Assembly: GCA_002238925.1 (NCBI GenBank)
Contig: MPNH01000024.1
Span: 1-64,000 of the forward strand
Direction of reading: 5' to 3'
Length of the DNA: 64,000 nt
From: Spirochaetaceae bacterium bin103
GTDB taxonomy: Bacteria; Spirochaetota; Spirochaetia; SZUA-6; Bin103
Shown here: positions 25,208 through 32,763 of the stretch, piece after piece
How the letters are laid out: each line of letters starts with the position of its first letter
Position numbering within the stretch: the stretch's first letter is position 1
Position numbers and translations under genes: made by a program
Notes under the pieces: generated by a model
What the model saw: the letters and a program-made list of their open reading frames with translations, nothing else
Told to the model about the DNA's origin: nothing
Databases searched by the model: none

Positions 25208-25267
25208 CTCGGCGATCTCGACCGCGACGGCGATCTGGACATCGTGGTCAACACCCGCGCCCTGAGC
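25205..25267 (+). pseudogene. FG-GAP/VCBS repeat fragment
   Basis: The plus strand reads ALGDLDRDGDLDIVVNTRALS, a textbook FG-GAP/VCBS calcium-binding repeat (GDLDGDGDLDIVV). Only this one repeat survives, and it abuts the end of the minus-strand DppC fragment. It probably came from a secreted beta-propeller protein. Confidence 0.5.
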
Positions 25268-25323
25268 CGACCAGACCCCTGCGCTGACCATGCGCCGGGG
25301 AGCGCGCCGGTGCACACCATTGT

Positions 25324-25377
25324 CTCTGGCGCCTGGGATAGATAGAGTCAACTCCAGGCTACCGCAGTGAGCACGCC
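25324..25377 (+). repeat. Second copy of the AAA-ATPase gene leader, left half
   Basis: This repeats 22323-22377, the leader and start codon of the AAA-ATPase-like gene, with a few changes; the last 16 bases CCGCAGTGAGCACGCC are identical. The matching continuation of the leader (ACACCCGCGC...) is found only after the amidase gene at 26873-26894. Confidence 0.8.
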
Positions 25378-25423
25378 GATGTCCCGGCCACATGAGCGAA
25401 CTTGGGCGGCGGCGAGGTGACCC

Positions 25424-26899
25424 ATGAATGAGTTGATATGGGCGTCTGCATCGTCGTTGGCAGGCATGATACGCGAGCGCCGAGTATCGGCCGTCGAGGT
25501 GGTCGCGGCGCTGCTGTCGCGCATCGAGCAGGTCAACGGCGAGTTGAACGCGGTGGTGCAGCTCGCGGCTCAACGCGCCCGGACGGAAGCGGAAACGGCC
25601 GATGCGCAGCTTGCACGAGGCGCGGCGCGGGGGCCGCTGCACGGCGTCCCCATTACCATCAAGGACTCGCTGGATACCGCCGGCATCGTCTCCACCGGCG
25701 GCACCACGGGGCGGCGAGAGTTCGTCCCCGACCACGATGCGACCGTGATCCGGCGACTGCGCGATGCCGGCGCCATCATTCTGGGCAAGACCAACACCCC
25801 TGAGCTGACGCTGGCGCGGGGCTTCGAAACCGACAACGAGGTTTACGGGCGCACCAACAACCCCTTTGACGTCGCGCGTACGAGCGGCGGCAGCAGCGGC
25901 GGCGCGGCGGCCATCATCGCCGCGGGTGGATCGCCACTGGACATCGGCAGCGATACCGGCGGCAGCATCCGCGTACCGGCGCACTGCTGCGGGATCACCG
26001 GGCTGCGGCCGACCTCCGGCCGCGTTCCCCGCACCGGCCACATCGTGCCCTACGGGCTCGGCTCGTTGGATTCGCTCACCACGCTGGGGCCGATGGCGCG
26101 CGCGGTTGAGGATCTGGCGCTTACGCTGCCGGTCATCAGCGGCGTGGACTGGCGCGATCCAGCCGTGGTTCCGCTCCCGCTGGGGAACCCCGGGGAGGTC
26201 GACTGTTCAGGATTGCGCGTTGCGTTCTTCGTCGATAATGGCATCGTCACGCCGACCGCAGAAACGGCGGCGGCAGTCGAGCGAGTCGCAAATGCGCTGA
26301 GCGGTGGCAGCGGAGCACCGGCACTGGTTGCACTGGTAGACGAGTCGAGACCAGCGGCGGTCCCGCGCACCATGGAGGTGTTCAGTCGTCTCTGGTCCAC
26401 CTACGCACCGGGCTGGCGCGCAAAGCTGCTGCAACGCGCCGGGACTCCCCCCGATGCCGGAACGTCCGCCCCTGACCCGGACAATCGCGGGCCGGCCACC
26501 AGGCACGCGCTCGCAGACCTCGACGAGGAGTTGGCCACGTACCGAACCGATATGTTGGCCTTTATCGAGCAATACGACGCGATCGTGTGCCCGGTATGTG
26601 CGTACCCTGCCCTGCCCCACGGCGGCTCGGAAGAGCATGGTTCGGCGTTCGCCTATACGATGGCCGTCAACCTGACCGGCTGGCCGGTGGTGGTGGTGCG
26701 CGCCGGCACCTCTCCGGAGGGCCTGCCAATCGGCATTCAGATCGTTGCCCGGCCGTGGCACGAGCACATCGCGTTGGCGCTCGCCGCGCAGCTCGAAGCG
26801 GTTTTGGGAGCATGGCCGCGACCCTCGATCGGGCCGCGCGACCGGCGCAGCGCGTTCGAGCCGGGCGATCCGACACCCGCGCATTCCCTACGGCCATGA
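25424..26899 (+). CDS. Amidase (amidase-signature family)
   Basis: This 491-residue amidohydrolase has the Ser-cisSer-Lys triad: Lys80 in GVPITIKDSLD, a cis-Ser in TSGGSSGGAAA (about 157), and the nucleophile Ser181 in GSDTGGSIRVP. It would hydrolyse a small amide or carbamate in the cytoplasm. ATG 25424 starts MNELIWASASSLAGMIRERRVSAVEVV, the usual start. The last 8 codons lie in a 22-base segment duplicated from the AAA-ATPase gene (26873-26894), so the natural C-terminus has been replaced, but the catalytic core is complete. It is bounded by two halves of a split repeat, suggesting insertion as a unit. Confidence 0.88.
   Translation: MNELIWASASSLAGMIRERRVSAVEVVAALLSRIEQVNGELNAVVQLAAQRARTEAETADAQLARGAARGPLHGVPITIKDSLDTAGIVSTGGTTGRREFVPDHDATVIRRLRDAGAIILGKTNTPELTLARGFETDNEVYGRTNNPFDVARTSGGSSGGAAAIIAAGGSPLDIGSDTGGSIRVPAHCCGITGLRPTSGRVPRTGHIVPYGLGSLDSLTTLGPMARAVEDLALTLPVISGVDWRDPAVVPLPLGNPGEVDCSGLRVAFFVDNGIVTPTAETAAAVERVANALSGGSGAPALVALVDESRPAAVPRTMEVFSRLWSTYAPGWRAKLLQRAGTPPDAGTSAPDPDNRGPATRHALADLDEELATYRTDMLAFIEQYDAIVCPVCAYPALPHGGSEEHGSAFAYTMAVNLTGWPVVVVRAGTSPEGLPIGIQIVARPWHEHIALALAAQLEAVLGAWPRPSIGPRDRRSAFEPGDPTPAHSLRP
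26873..26894 (+). repeat. Second copy of the AAA-ATPase gene start, right half
   Basis: These 22 bases, ACACCCGCGCATTCCCTACGGC apart from flanks, are identical to 22384-22405, which encode the HPRIPYG start of the AAA-ATPase-like protein. At 22367 the two halves are separated by 6 bases; here they are separated by the amidase gene (25378-26872). Confidence 0.8.
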
Positions 26900-27020
26900 T
26901 GGTCAGGCACAGGCCAGGCCAGAGCGCCAGCCTCGGACCCTGCCGCATGGAATTGGCGCCCGTCGCGGCGGAGCATGGCACCCCAGCTCGGAACATCGGC
27001 GGCAGACCGAAGCCCCGCAT
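26895..27020 (-). pseudogene. Decayed DppC C-terminal fragment
   Basis: On the minus strand GFGLPP, then in a shifted frame VPSWGAMLRRDGRQFH, then LALWPGLCLTIM can be read. These correspond in order to the C-terminal third of DppC (compare GFGLPPSVPSWGAMLSREGRQFM and FWPGVALTV at 17480-17803). At least two frameshifts are needed. This is the third DppC remnant in the window. Confidence 0.65.
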
Positions 27021-27027
27021 CAGTTGA

Positions 27028-27056
27028 TTGACGGCACATGGCAACAGCGTTATATT
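27028..27056 (+). promoter_or_regulatory. Promoter of the phd/parE operon
   Basis: TTGACG (27028-27033), a 17-base spacer, then TATATT (27051-27056): near-consensus sigma-70 elements with ideal spacing. The expected start is near 27063, directly before the inverted repeat at 27068-27085. Confidence 0.65.
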
Positions 27057-27067
27057 CGCATGCAATA

Positions 27068-27085
27068 AGCATCGAAAACGATGCT
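27068..27085 (+). promoter_or_regulatory. Inverted repeat, probable Phd operator
   Basis: AGCATCG and CGATGCT are perfect 7-base inverted repeats around AAAA. The position just downstream of the -10 element and 14 bases before the antitoxin start fits autoregulation by a Phd-type antitoxin (family knowledge; binding not shown). Confidence 0.6.
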
Positions 27086-27099
27086 CGGGGAGGCGTATA

Positions 27100-27381
27100 G
27101 TGGACATCACAAAGGATATTCGACCGCTCACCGAGTTCAAGCGCGATACGGCGCGCTTCGTTTCTCACCTGAAGGAATCGGGGCGACCCTCCGTTTTGAC
27201 CGTGAACGGCAGACCCGAACTGGTGGTGATTCATGCCCAGGCTTGGCAGGAGGTTCAGGATCAACTCGACTATGCCGCCGCGGTGGCCGGCATCCGCAAG
27301 GGGCTCGGTCAGATCCGCGACGGAAACGGTGTTCCTGCGTCGGCCTTTTTCGAGGAGTTTGCCACCCACACCGCCGAGTAG
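27100..27381 (+). CDS. Phd/YefM-family antitoxin
   Basis: This 93-residue antitoxin reads DITKDIRPLTEFKRDTARFVSHLKESGRPSVLTVNGRPELVVIHAQAWQ, the Phd/YefM dimer and DNA-binding domain. A C-terminal tail (IRKGLGQIRDGNGVPASAFFEEF) would neutralise the toxin. GTG 27100 has GGGGAGG at 27087-27093. The stop overlaps the toxin start (TAGTG), so translation is coupled. It should repress its own promoter through the inverted repeat at 27068-27085. Confidence 0.9.
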   Translation: MDITKDIRPLTEFKRDTARFVSHLKESGRPSVLTVNGRPELVVIHAQAWQEVQDQLDYAAAVAGIRKGLGQIRDGNGVPASAFFEEFATHTAE

Positions 27382-27692
27382 TGGTGAAGCGCTTCAGCGT
27401 TATCATCACCCCGTTCGCTGCCGCCAACATTCGGGAGGCGCACGAGTGGTTGTCGGCGAGGAACCCTGCCTACGCAAAGCGGTGGCTCACGGCGATTCGA
27501 GACCAGATCCAGGGCCTCGACACGCTGCCGGAAGCCCACCCCGTGGCTGCGGAAAGCGCTGCCTTCGACGATGAGATTCGCCAAGCGCTGGTAGGGCGTG
27601 GTACGCCCTGGAAGGTGTTCTTCACGGTCCGGGGACCAACTGTCCACGTGCTTCACGTCAGGCACGGTGCTCGCGACGCCTGGCGTCCCTGA
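27381..27692 (+). CDS. RelE/ParE-family toxin
   Basis: This protein of about 103 residues has the ParE/RelE fold: VKRFSVIITPFAAANIREAHEWLSARNPAYAKRWLTAIRDQIQGLDTLPEAHPVA, then an ending TPWKVFFTVRGPTVHVLHVRHGARDAW. Proteins of this type act on mRNA at the ribosome (RelE) or on gyrase (ParE); the RHGAR ending is common to both. The start is GTG 27381 or 27384, overlapping the antitoxin stop. Frame and length appear intact. Confidence 0.88.
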   Translation: MVKRFSVIITPFAAANIREAHEWLSARNPAYAKRWLTAIRDQIQGLDTLPEAHPVAAESAAFDDEIRQALVGRGTPWKVFFTVRGPTVHVLHVRHGARDAWRP

Positions 27693-27732
27693 GAGTCGTC
27701 CGTGGGTGCGGTGGAGTAAGGAGGAGACACCG

Positions 27733-28491
27733 ATGATCGAGATTGCGAGACGGGAGATTGCCGGCATTCCATGCCTGGCGCTGCGCGAGACGCGCGTAGC
27801 CGAGGCGCCGGTGGTGATTCACTATCACGGCTGGACCGGCAACAAGGGCAGCGTCGAGACGCCGGATCAGTCGCTGGTGCAGTTGGCCTCCGCCGGTTTC
27901 GTGGTGGTTGCCCCCGACTGTCATGAACACGGCGAGCGGCGCACTGATGCCTGGTTCCGGGCCCAGCTCAACGGCTGGGCGTTCGTGTGCGAAGCGATGG
28001 ACCGCACCCGCCGCGAGGCGCCGGGGCTGTTCGAGGCGGTGCTGGCGCTGCCGTACAGCCGCGCCGACCGGCCTCAGGTCAGCGGCCTGTCGATGGGCGG
28101 ACTGATCGCCCAGATGGTGTTCGCCGAGAACCGCTCGCTGGCGGCGATGGTGTCGGTGGTGGGCCGTTCCAGCTTCTTCCAGGCCGACGAGTGGTGCCGG
28201 CAGGCGCAGCGCGGCACCCGGTGGGATTCGTGGTGCGCCGAGTACGCAACCCAGTCCCATCCGGAGCGGTTCGCCGGCCGGCCGGTGCTGTTCGTCGACG
28301 GCGGCCAGGACACCGACTGTCCGGCCGCCACCAACGCGGAGACGGTGCGGCTGATCAACGCCCGCGGCGGTCAGGCGGAGCACTTCGTCGACCCGGAGGT
28401 GGGACACGCCTTCTCGCCGAGCATGCGCGCCAAGTTCGTAAGCTGGCTGATCGGCCACGGCGCGCCGCCGCTGGCACCACCCACGATTTGA
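27733..28491 (+). CDS. Alpha/beta hydrolase (dienelactone/prolyl-oligopeptidase-like esterase)
   Basis: This 252-residue serine hydrolase has the oxyanion-hole region VVIHYHGWTGNKG, nucleophile Ser120 in VSGLSMGG, an acid in LFVDGGQDTDCP and the histidine in DPEVGHAFS. It lacks a signal peptide. ATG 27733 follows an AGGAGGAG ribosome site. It stands alone between the toxin-antitoxin pair and the sugar ABC operon; an esterase serving imported sugar esters is possible but unproven. Confidence 0.88.
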   Translation: MIEIARREIAGIPCLALRETRVAEAPVVIHYHGWTGNKGSVETPDQSLVQLASAGFVVVAPDCHEHGERRTDAWFRAQLNGWAFVCEAMDRTRREAPGLFEAVLALPYSRADRPQVSGLSMGGLIAQMVFAENRSLAAMVSVVGRSSFFQADEWCRQAQRGTRWDSWCAEYATQSHPERFAGRPVLFVDGGQDTDCPAATNAETVRLINARGGQAEHFVDPEVGHAFSPSMRAKFVSWLIGHGAPPLAPPTI

Positions 28492-28646
28492 CGGGACGGC
28501 GGCGCGCCGAACGTGGCGCATCGGCCGGACTGGACGAGAGCGCCGTCCGGGTAGTCCTCGACCTCCTCGACCTGCTCGTGATTGACGGCGCTCTGGCGCG
28601 CCCTTAGAGTGGGGCACCTTACGCAGTTGCCTGAGGAGGATTACTC

Positions 28647-29876
28647 ATGCGAAGAAGAGCAATACTGGTTGCCGCCGTCGCCTTGGCGGGCGGCCTGATC
28701 TGGGCGCAACAGCTCGCGGCGCAGCGCGTCACGGTGACCGTGTCGTTGGGCGCCTCGGAGGTGCACGACGGCTGGTACCGGCTGTACGAAGAGCAGCACC
28801 CGAACGTCAAGATCGAGAGCTTCGTGGTGCCGGGCGCCTCGATGGAGGACTTTCTGCGCGCCCGTGCCGCCGCCGGCACCCTGCCCGACCTGTTCGCGAT
28901 CAACAGCAACGCGTTCGGCCACAAATTCATGGCGGACGGCTTCGCGGCTGACCTCGCCGACACCGCGGCCGCGGCCAACACCCTGCCGGGGCTGCGTGAA
29001 CCGTTCACCACGCCTGCCGGGCAGGTGTACGGCATTCCGGTGGGCACCGCCACCACCTGGATGTACTACAACCGCGACCTGATCGCCGAGGCCGGCATCG
29101 CGGCGATCCCCACCACCTGGGACGAGTTCATCGCGGCGCTCGAAAAGCTCAAGAGCAACCGCATCGCCGGCACCATCATCGACAAGGACGGCTTCGGCAA
29201 CACCTGGTTCAGCTACATCTTCGCCCAGAAGGTAGTGCCGGGCGAACCCGACTTCGTCGCCAAGATCGAGCGCGGCGAGTTCGACTTCACGCAGGCCGGC
29301 GTGGCCGACATCTTCACCAAGGTGAAGTACCTGACCGACAACGGCCTGGCCCACAAGGCATTCCTGAGCACCAACAACGCGCAAGCCTCCAGCCTGTTCC
29401 TGCAGGGACGGGCGGCGACCTACTTCGCCGGCAGTTGGCAGGCCAGCCAACTGCTCGACGGCGACGTCGACGCCGGCATCTTCTTCCCGGCCGTCAAGGA
29501 CGTCGGCGAAGCGACCATGGGCGTGCTGGTGCCGGAGACCGGCGCCGGCATCAATGCCGCGTCCGAGAACCTGGACGCCGCCCTCGCGCTGCTCGACTGG
29601 ATGTTCGGGGAAGGCTATGCGTTCTACCAGAACGGCATGGGCAACATTCCGAGCGTCGTCGAGGTGATGGGCGAGGTGAAGCTCGATCCGCGCGTGATCC
29701 GCGTGCTCGACGAGGTGAAGGGCTACCCGCAGACGCGGCTGTGGTTCCAGTACCTGCCGTCCGAGACCCTGCCCCTGGTCAACAAGCTGCTCGACGAGGT
29801 GTTGCTCGGCGACCTGACTCCGCAGGAGGCGGCGCAGGAGCTGCACAACGCGGCCCGCGACGCCGTGATGCAGTAG
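28647..29876 (+). CDS. Sugar ABC transporter substrate-binding protein (family 1)
   Basis: This 409-residue extracytoplasmic protein begins MRRRAILVAAVALAGGLIWAQQLAAQ, a Sec signal without lipobox. MalE-type markers are LYEEQHPNVKIESFVVPG, TLPDLFAINS, YGIPVGTATTWMYYNRDL, and TTWDEFIAALEKLK followed by RAATYFAGSWQAS. It should deliver an oligosaccharide or glycoside to the two permeases downstream. GAGGAGG precedes ATG 28647. A perfect 12-bp stem-loop separates it from the permease gene, which probably keeps binding protein in excess. No ATPase is encoded nearby. Confidence 0.92.
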   Translation: MRRRAILVAAVALAGGLIWAQQLAAQRVTVTVSLGASEVHDGWYRLYEEQHPNVKIESFVVPGASMEDFLRARAAAGTLPDLFAINSNAFGHKFMADGFAADLADTAAAANTLPGLREPFTTPAGQVYGIPVGTATTWMYYNRDLIAEAGIAAIPTTWDEFIAALEKLKSNRIAGTIIDKDGFGNTWFSYIFAQKVVPGEPDFVAKIERGEFDFTQAGVADIFTKVKYLTDNGLAHKAFLSTNNAQASSLFLQGRAATYFAGSWQASQLLDGDVDAGIFFPAVKDVGEATMGVLVPETGAGINAASENLDAALALLDWMFGEGYAFYQNGMGNIPSVVEVMGEVKLDPRVIRVLDEVKGYPQTRLWFQYLPSETLPLVNKLLDEVLLGDLTPQEAAQELHNAARDAVMQ

Positions 29877-29884
29877 ACTCGCGG

Positions 29885-29914
29885 AGCGCAGGGTGAGCCG
29901 CTTCACCCTGCGCT
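29885..29914 (+). other. Intercistronic stem-loop after the sugar SBP gene
   Basis: AGCGCAGGGTGA (29885-29896) and TCACCCTGCGCT (29903-29914) form a perfect 12-bp stem with a 6-base loop. It ends 6 bases before the permease start at 29921. No T-run follows. It should stabilise the upstream SBP message and may hinder downstream translation. Confidence 0.75.
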
Positions 29915-29920
29915 TACCGT

Positions 29921-30814
29921 ATGCAGATCAAGTACCATCAGCAGCGCTTCATCGTCGGCCTCCTGTTCGTGGTGCCGGCGTTGGCCGTGGCGGTCGTGTT
30001 CTTCGTCTACCCGATCGCCCTGACCCTGCGCTACAGCTTCACCAACTGGGACGGCCTGTTTCCGCAGGCGGAGTGGGTCGGCCTCAAGAACTTCGCCGTG
30101 GTGCTCGGCGAGCGTTCCATCAAGCGGGTGTTCTTCAACACCTTCTACCTGGTGGTGCTGTACGTGCCGGTGCTCAACGTCCTGGCGGTGCTGATCGCCG
30201 TGCACATCCACAACGTGGTGCGGCTCCGAAACGTCTACAAGGCGATCATGTACCTGCCGCAGATGCTGTCGCTGACCGTGGTCGGGTTCGTGTGGAAGGT
30301 GATCTACTCGTATGACGGCGGACTGATCAACGAGGCGATGATCATGCTCGGCCTGGAGTGGTATACCCAGGACTGGCTCGGGCAGCGGGGCACCGTGCTG
30401 CCGGCGATGAGCCTGACCATCGTGTGGTCCGCGCTCGGCTACTTCATCCTCATCTACCTGGCGGGGCTGAATGCGATTCCGCGCGAACTGTACGAGTCCG
30501 CCGACGTCGACGGCGCCGGCCCGTTGAAGCAGTTCCTGTTCATCACCATCCCGATGCTGGCGCAGGCGATCACCATCAGCGTCACCCTGTCCGCAATCGG
30601 CATCCTGGGGCTGTTCGACCTGCCGTTCGTGCTCACCGAGGGCGGTCCCGGCTACCTGTCGGAAACGCTCGCGCTGCGCGTCTACATGTACGCCTTCGCT
30701 CAGTTGCGCATCGACTACGGGCTGGCGATGGCGGTGATCCTGGGCATCATCTCGGTACTCGCCGCGCTCATCCTGCTGAAGCTGTTCCGAAAACGGGAGG
30801 AGGTGTACGGCTGA
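29921..30814 (+). CDS. Sugar ABC transporter permease (MalF/UgpA type)
   Basis: This 297-residue inner-membrane protein has six hydrophobic segments, beginning FIVGLLFVVPALAVAVVFFVYPIALTLRYSFTNWDG. The EAA coupling motif reads ELYESADVDGAGPLKQFLFITIP. It pairs with the next gene to form the channel. The stop overlaps the ATG of the next gene by one base (TGATG), so translation is coupled. Confidence 0.93.
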   Translation: MQIKYHQQRFIVGLLFVVPALAVAVVFFVYPIALTLRYSFTNWDGLFPQAEWVGLKNFAVVLGERSIKRVFFNTFYLVVLYVPVLNVLAVLIAVHIHNVVRLRNVYKAIMYLPQMLSLTVVGFVWKVIYSYDGGLINEAMIMLGLEWYTQDWLGQRGTVLPAMSLTIVWSALGYFILIYLAGLNAIPRELYESADVDGAGPLKQFLFITIPMLAQAITISVTLSAIGILGLFDLPFVLTEGGPGYLSETLALRVYMYAFAQLRIDYGLAMAVILGIISVLAALILLKLFRKREEVYG

Positions 30815-31653
30815 TGGCGGCGCCGGGACATCGACGCCGATCGAGGCTGGTGTCGAACGTCATTCTGGTGTTCTTCTGCCTGCTGACCTTCATGCCGGTC
30901 TGGTACTTCCTCAACAACGCCTTCAAGGAGGAGAAGTACGTCTACCAGAATCCGCTCACCATCACACCGGCACAGTTCACGACCGAGAACGTGGTGCGGG
31001 CGTTCAACCACATCAAGTACGCCCGCTCGTTTCTGAACAGTTTCATCTTCGTTACCACCTCGTGTGCGCTGCTGGTGTTCCTGTCGTCGCTCGCTTCCTT
31101 TGCCATCGCGGTGGTCCGGGGCAGGCTGCTGGGCGCGATCTACGTCGGGTTCGTGCTGATGATCACCCTGCCGTTCGGCCTGGCGATGATCCCGCTGGTG
31201 TCGCTGCTCCGGGACCTGGGCCTGCTGAACACCTACCTGGGGACGTCGCTGGTGTACACCGCCACCGCCATACCGTTCGCGGTGTTCCTGTACACCGGCT
31301 ACATCAGGACCATCCCGCGCGACTTCGAAGACGCGGCCAGAATCGACGGCTGCGGCCTGCTGCGCACCTTCGCGTCGGTGTACCTGCCGCTGCTCGGCAC
31401 GGTCACCATCACCCTGCTGATCCTGCGCGGCGTGGCGATCTACAACGACCTGCTGATCCCGCTGCTGACCATCAGCGACGTGTTCAGGGTGCCGCTGGCG
31501 CTGCGCCTGTACTCGTTCGCGACCGAGCGCATCATCCAGTGGGAGCTGCTGTTCGCCGGCACCTTCCTGGTGAGCATCCCGGTCATCGTCGCGTTTCTGT
31601 TCCTGCAGCGGTTCATTACCAGCGAGGCGATCGGCGGCGCCATCAAGGGCTGA
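30814..31653 (+). CDS. Sugar ABC transporter permease (MalG/UgpE type)
   Basis: This 279-residue inner-membrane permease has the family region LTFMPVWYFLNNAFKEEKYVYQNPLTI, six helices and the EAA loop DFEDAARIDGCGLLRTFASVYLP. ATG 30814 overlaps the preceding stop and is preceded by GGGAGGAGG. No ATPase gene follows, so a shared MsmX/UgpC-type ATPase from elsewhere in the genome is expected (family knowledge). Confidence 0.93.
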   Translation: MAAPGHRRRSRLVSNVILVFFCLLTFMPVWYFLNNAFKEEKYVYQNPLTITPAQFTTENVVRAFNHIKYARSFLNSFIFVTTSCALLVFLSSLASFAIAVVRGRLLGAIYVGFVLMITLPFGLAMIPLVSLLRDLGLLNTYLGTSLVYTATAIPFAVFLYTGYIRTIPRDFEDAARIDGCGLLRTFASVYLPLLGTVTITLLILRGVAIYNDLLIPLLTISDVFRVPLALRLYSFATERIIQWELLFAGTFLVSIPVIVAFLFLQRFITSEAIGGAIKG

Positions 31654-31746
31654 CCGCGGCAACCTGCGGCAACCGCGGCCGGGTGATCTTCATCCCGCGC
31701 CCGTACTGTGCTACAGTCCCGCCATCCGGGAACGGACTGAACCAGC

Positions 31747-32742
31747 ATGCGCGCCTACATCATCAGACGGCTTCTCCTGACGTTTCCGACCCTGTTCATC
31801 GTCAGTTTCGTGATATTCGCCGTGATCCGGTTCATGCCCGGCGACATCGTGGACGCCGAGATCTCGCAGATGCAGGAGATCGGCGTATCGCAGGCATCGC
31901 TGGAGCAGGCCCGCGGCGAGCTCATGAAGAAGTACGGACTCGACGTGTCGATCTTCGCTCAGTATGGACGCTGGATTGGCGTGTACCCGCAAGCAGACAG
32001 CAGAGTGAGCGGACTCCTGCAAGGCGATTTTGGCACCTCGTTCCGGCGCCACACGCCGGTGCTTCGGGATATCGCAATCCGGTGGCCGGTTACCCTCGAA
32101 CTCGGCTTGATCGCGTTCATCATTGCGAACCTTGTGTCAATTCCAATCGGCGTATATTCGGCGCTCCGCCAGGACACGATCAGCGACTACCTGGTGCGCA
32201 GCTTCGCCATCTTGTGCATGGCGGTGCCGAGCTTTTGGCTGGGCACCATGATCGTTGTGTTTCCGTCCCTGTGGTGGGGCTATTCACCGCCCATCATGTA
32301 TACCAAGATGACCGAAGACCTGTTCGAAAACCTGGAGATGTTTTTCGTACCCTCGGTCGTTCTGGGTCTTGCAATGACCGGCGGCACGATGCGCATGACG
32401 CGCACCATGATGCTGGAGGTGCTGCGCCAGGACTACGTGCGCACGGCATGGGCAAAGGGGCTCCGGGAACGTGCGGTGGTAATGCGGCACGCGCTCAAGA
32501 ACGCGTTCATACCGGTGATTACACTGATCGGCTACACGTTGCCGGTGATGATCGGAGGGGCCGTGATCATAGAGCAGATCTTCAGCCTTCCCGGCATGGG
32601 ACGCCTCCTGATAGACGCCACCCTGACGCGCGACTACACGGTGATCAGCGGCATCATGCTGGTGTTCGGCCTCGGCATGGTGCTGATCAACCTGGCGGTC
32701 GACCTTACCTACGGAATCCTCAACCCGAAGGTCAGGCCGTGA
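31747..32742 (+). CDS. DppB-type ABC transporter permease
   Basis: This 331-residue inner-membrane permease begins MRAYIIRRLLLTFPTLFIVSFVIFAVIRFMPGD. It has six helices and the coupling loop DYVRTAWAKGLRERAVVMRHALKNAFIPV. It is clearly related to the copy at 17796-18797 (same start and loop). It heads a DppB-DppC-SBP operon, an unusual order with the binding protein last. The ligand is unknown; no ATPase lies in this operon. Confidence 0.92.
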   Translation: MRAYIIRRLLLTFPTLFIVSFVIFAVIRFMPGDIVDAEISQMQEIGVSQASLEQARGELMKKYGLDVSIFAQYGRWIGVYPQADSRVSGLLQGDFGTSFRRHTPVLRDIAIRWPVTLELGLIAFIIANLVSIPIGVYSALRQDTISDYLVRSFAILCMAVPSFWLGTMIVVFPSLWWGYSPPIMYTKMTEDLFENLEMFFVPSVVLGLAMTGGTMRMTRTMMLEVLRQDYVRTAWAKGLRERAVVMRHALKNAFIPVITLIGYTLPVMIGGAVIIEQIFSLPGMGRLLIDATLTRDYTVISGIMLVFGLGMVLINLAVDLTYGILNPKVRP

Positions 32743-32763
32743 GCGCACCGGGCGGGGTGGAAC

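Noticed and set aside
28508-28607. Possible small protein ending DESAVRVVLDLLDLLVIDGALARP
   Set aside because: No start with a ribosome site and no recognisable family; probably non-coding spacer before the sugar SBP gene.
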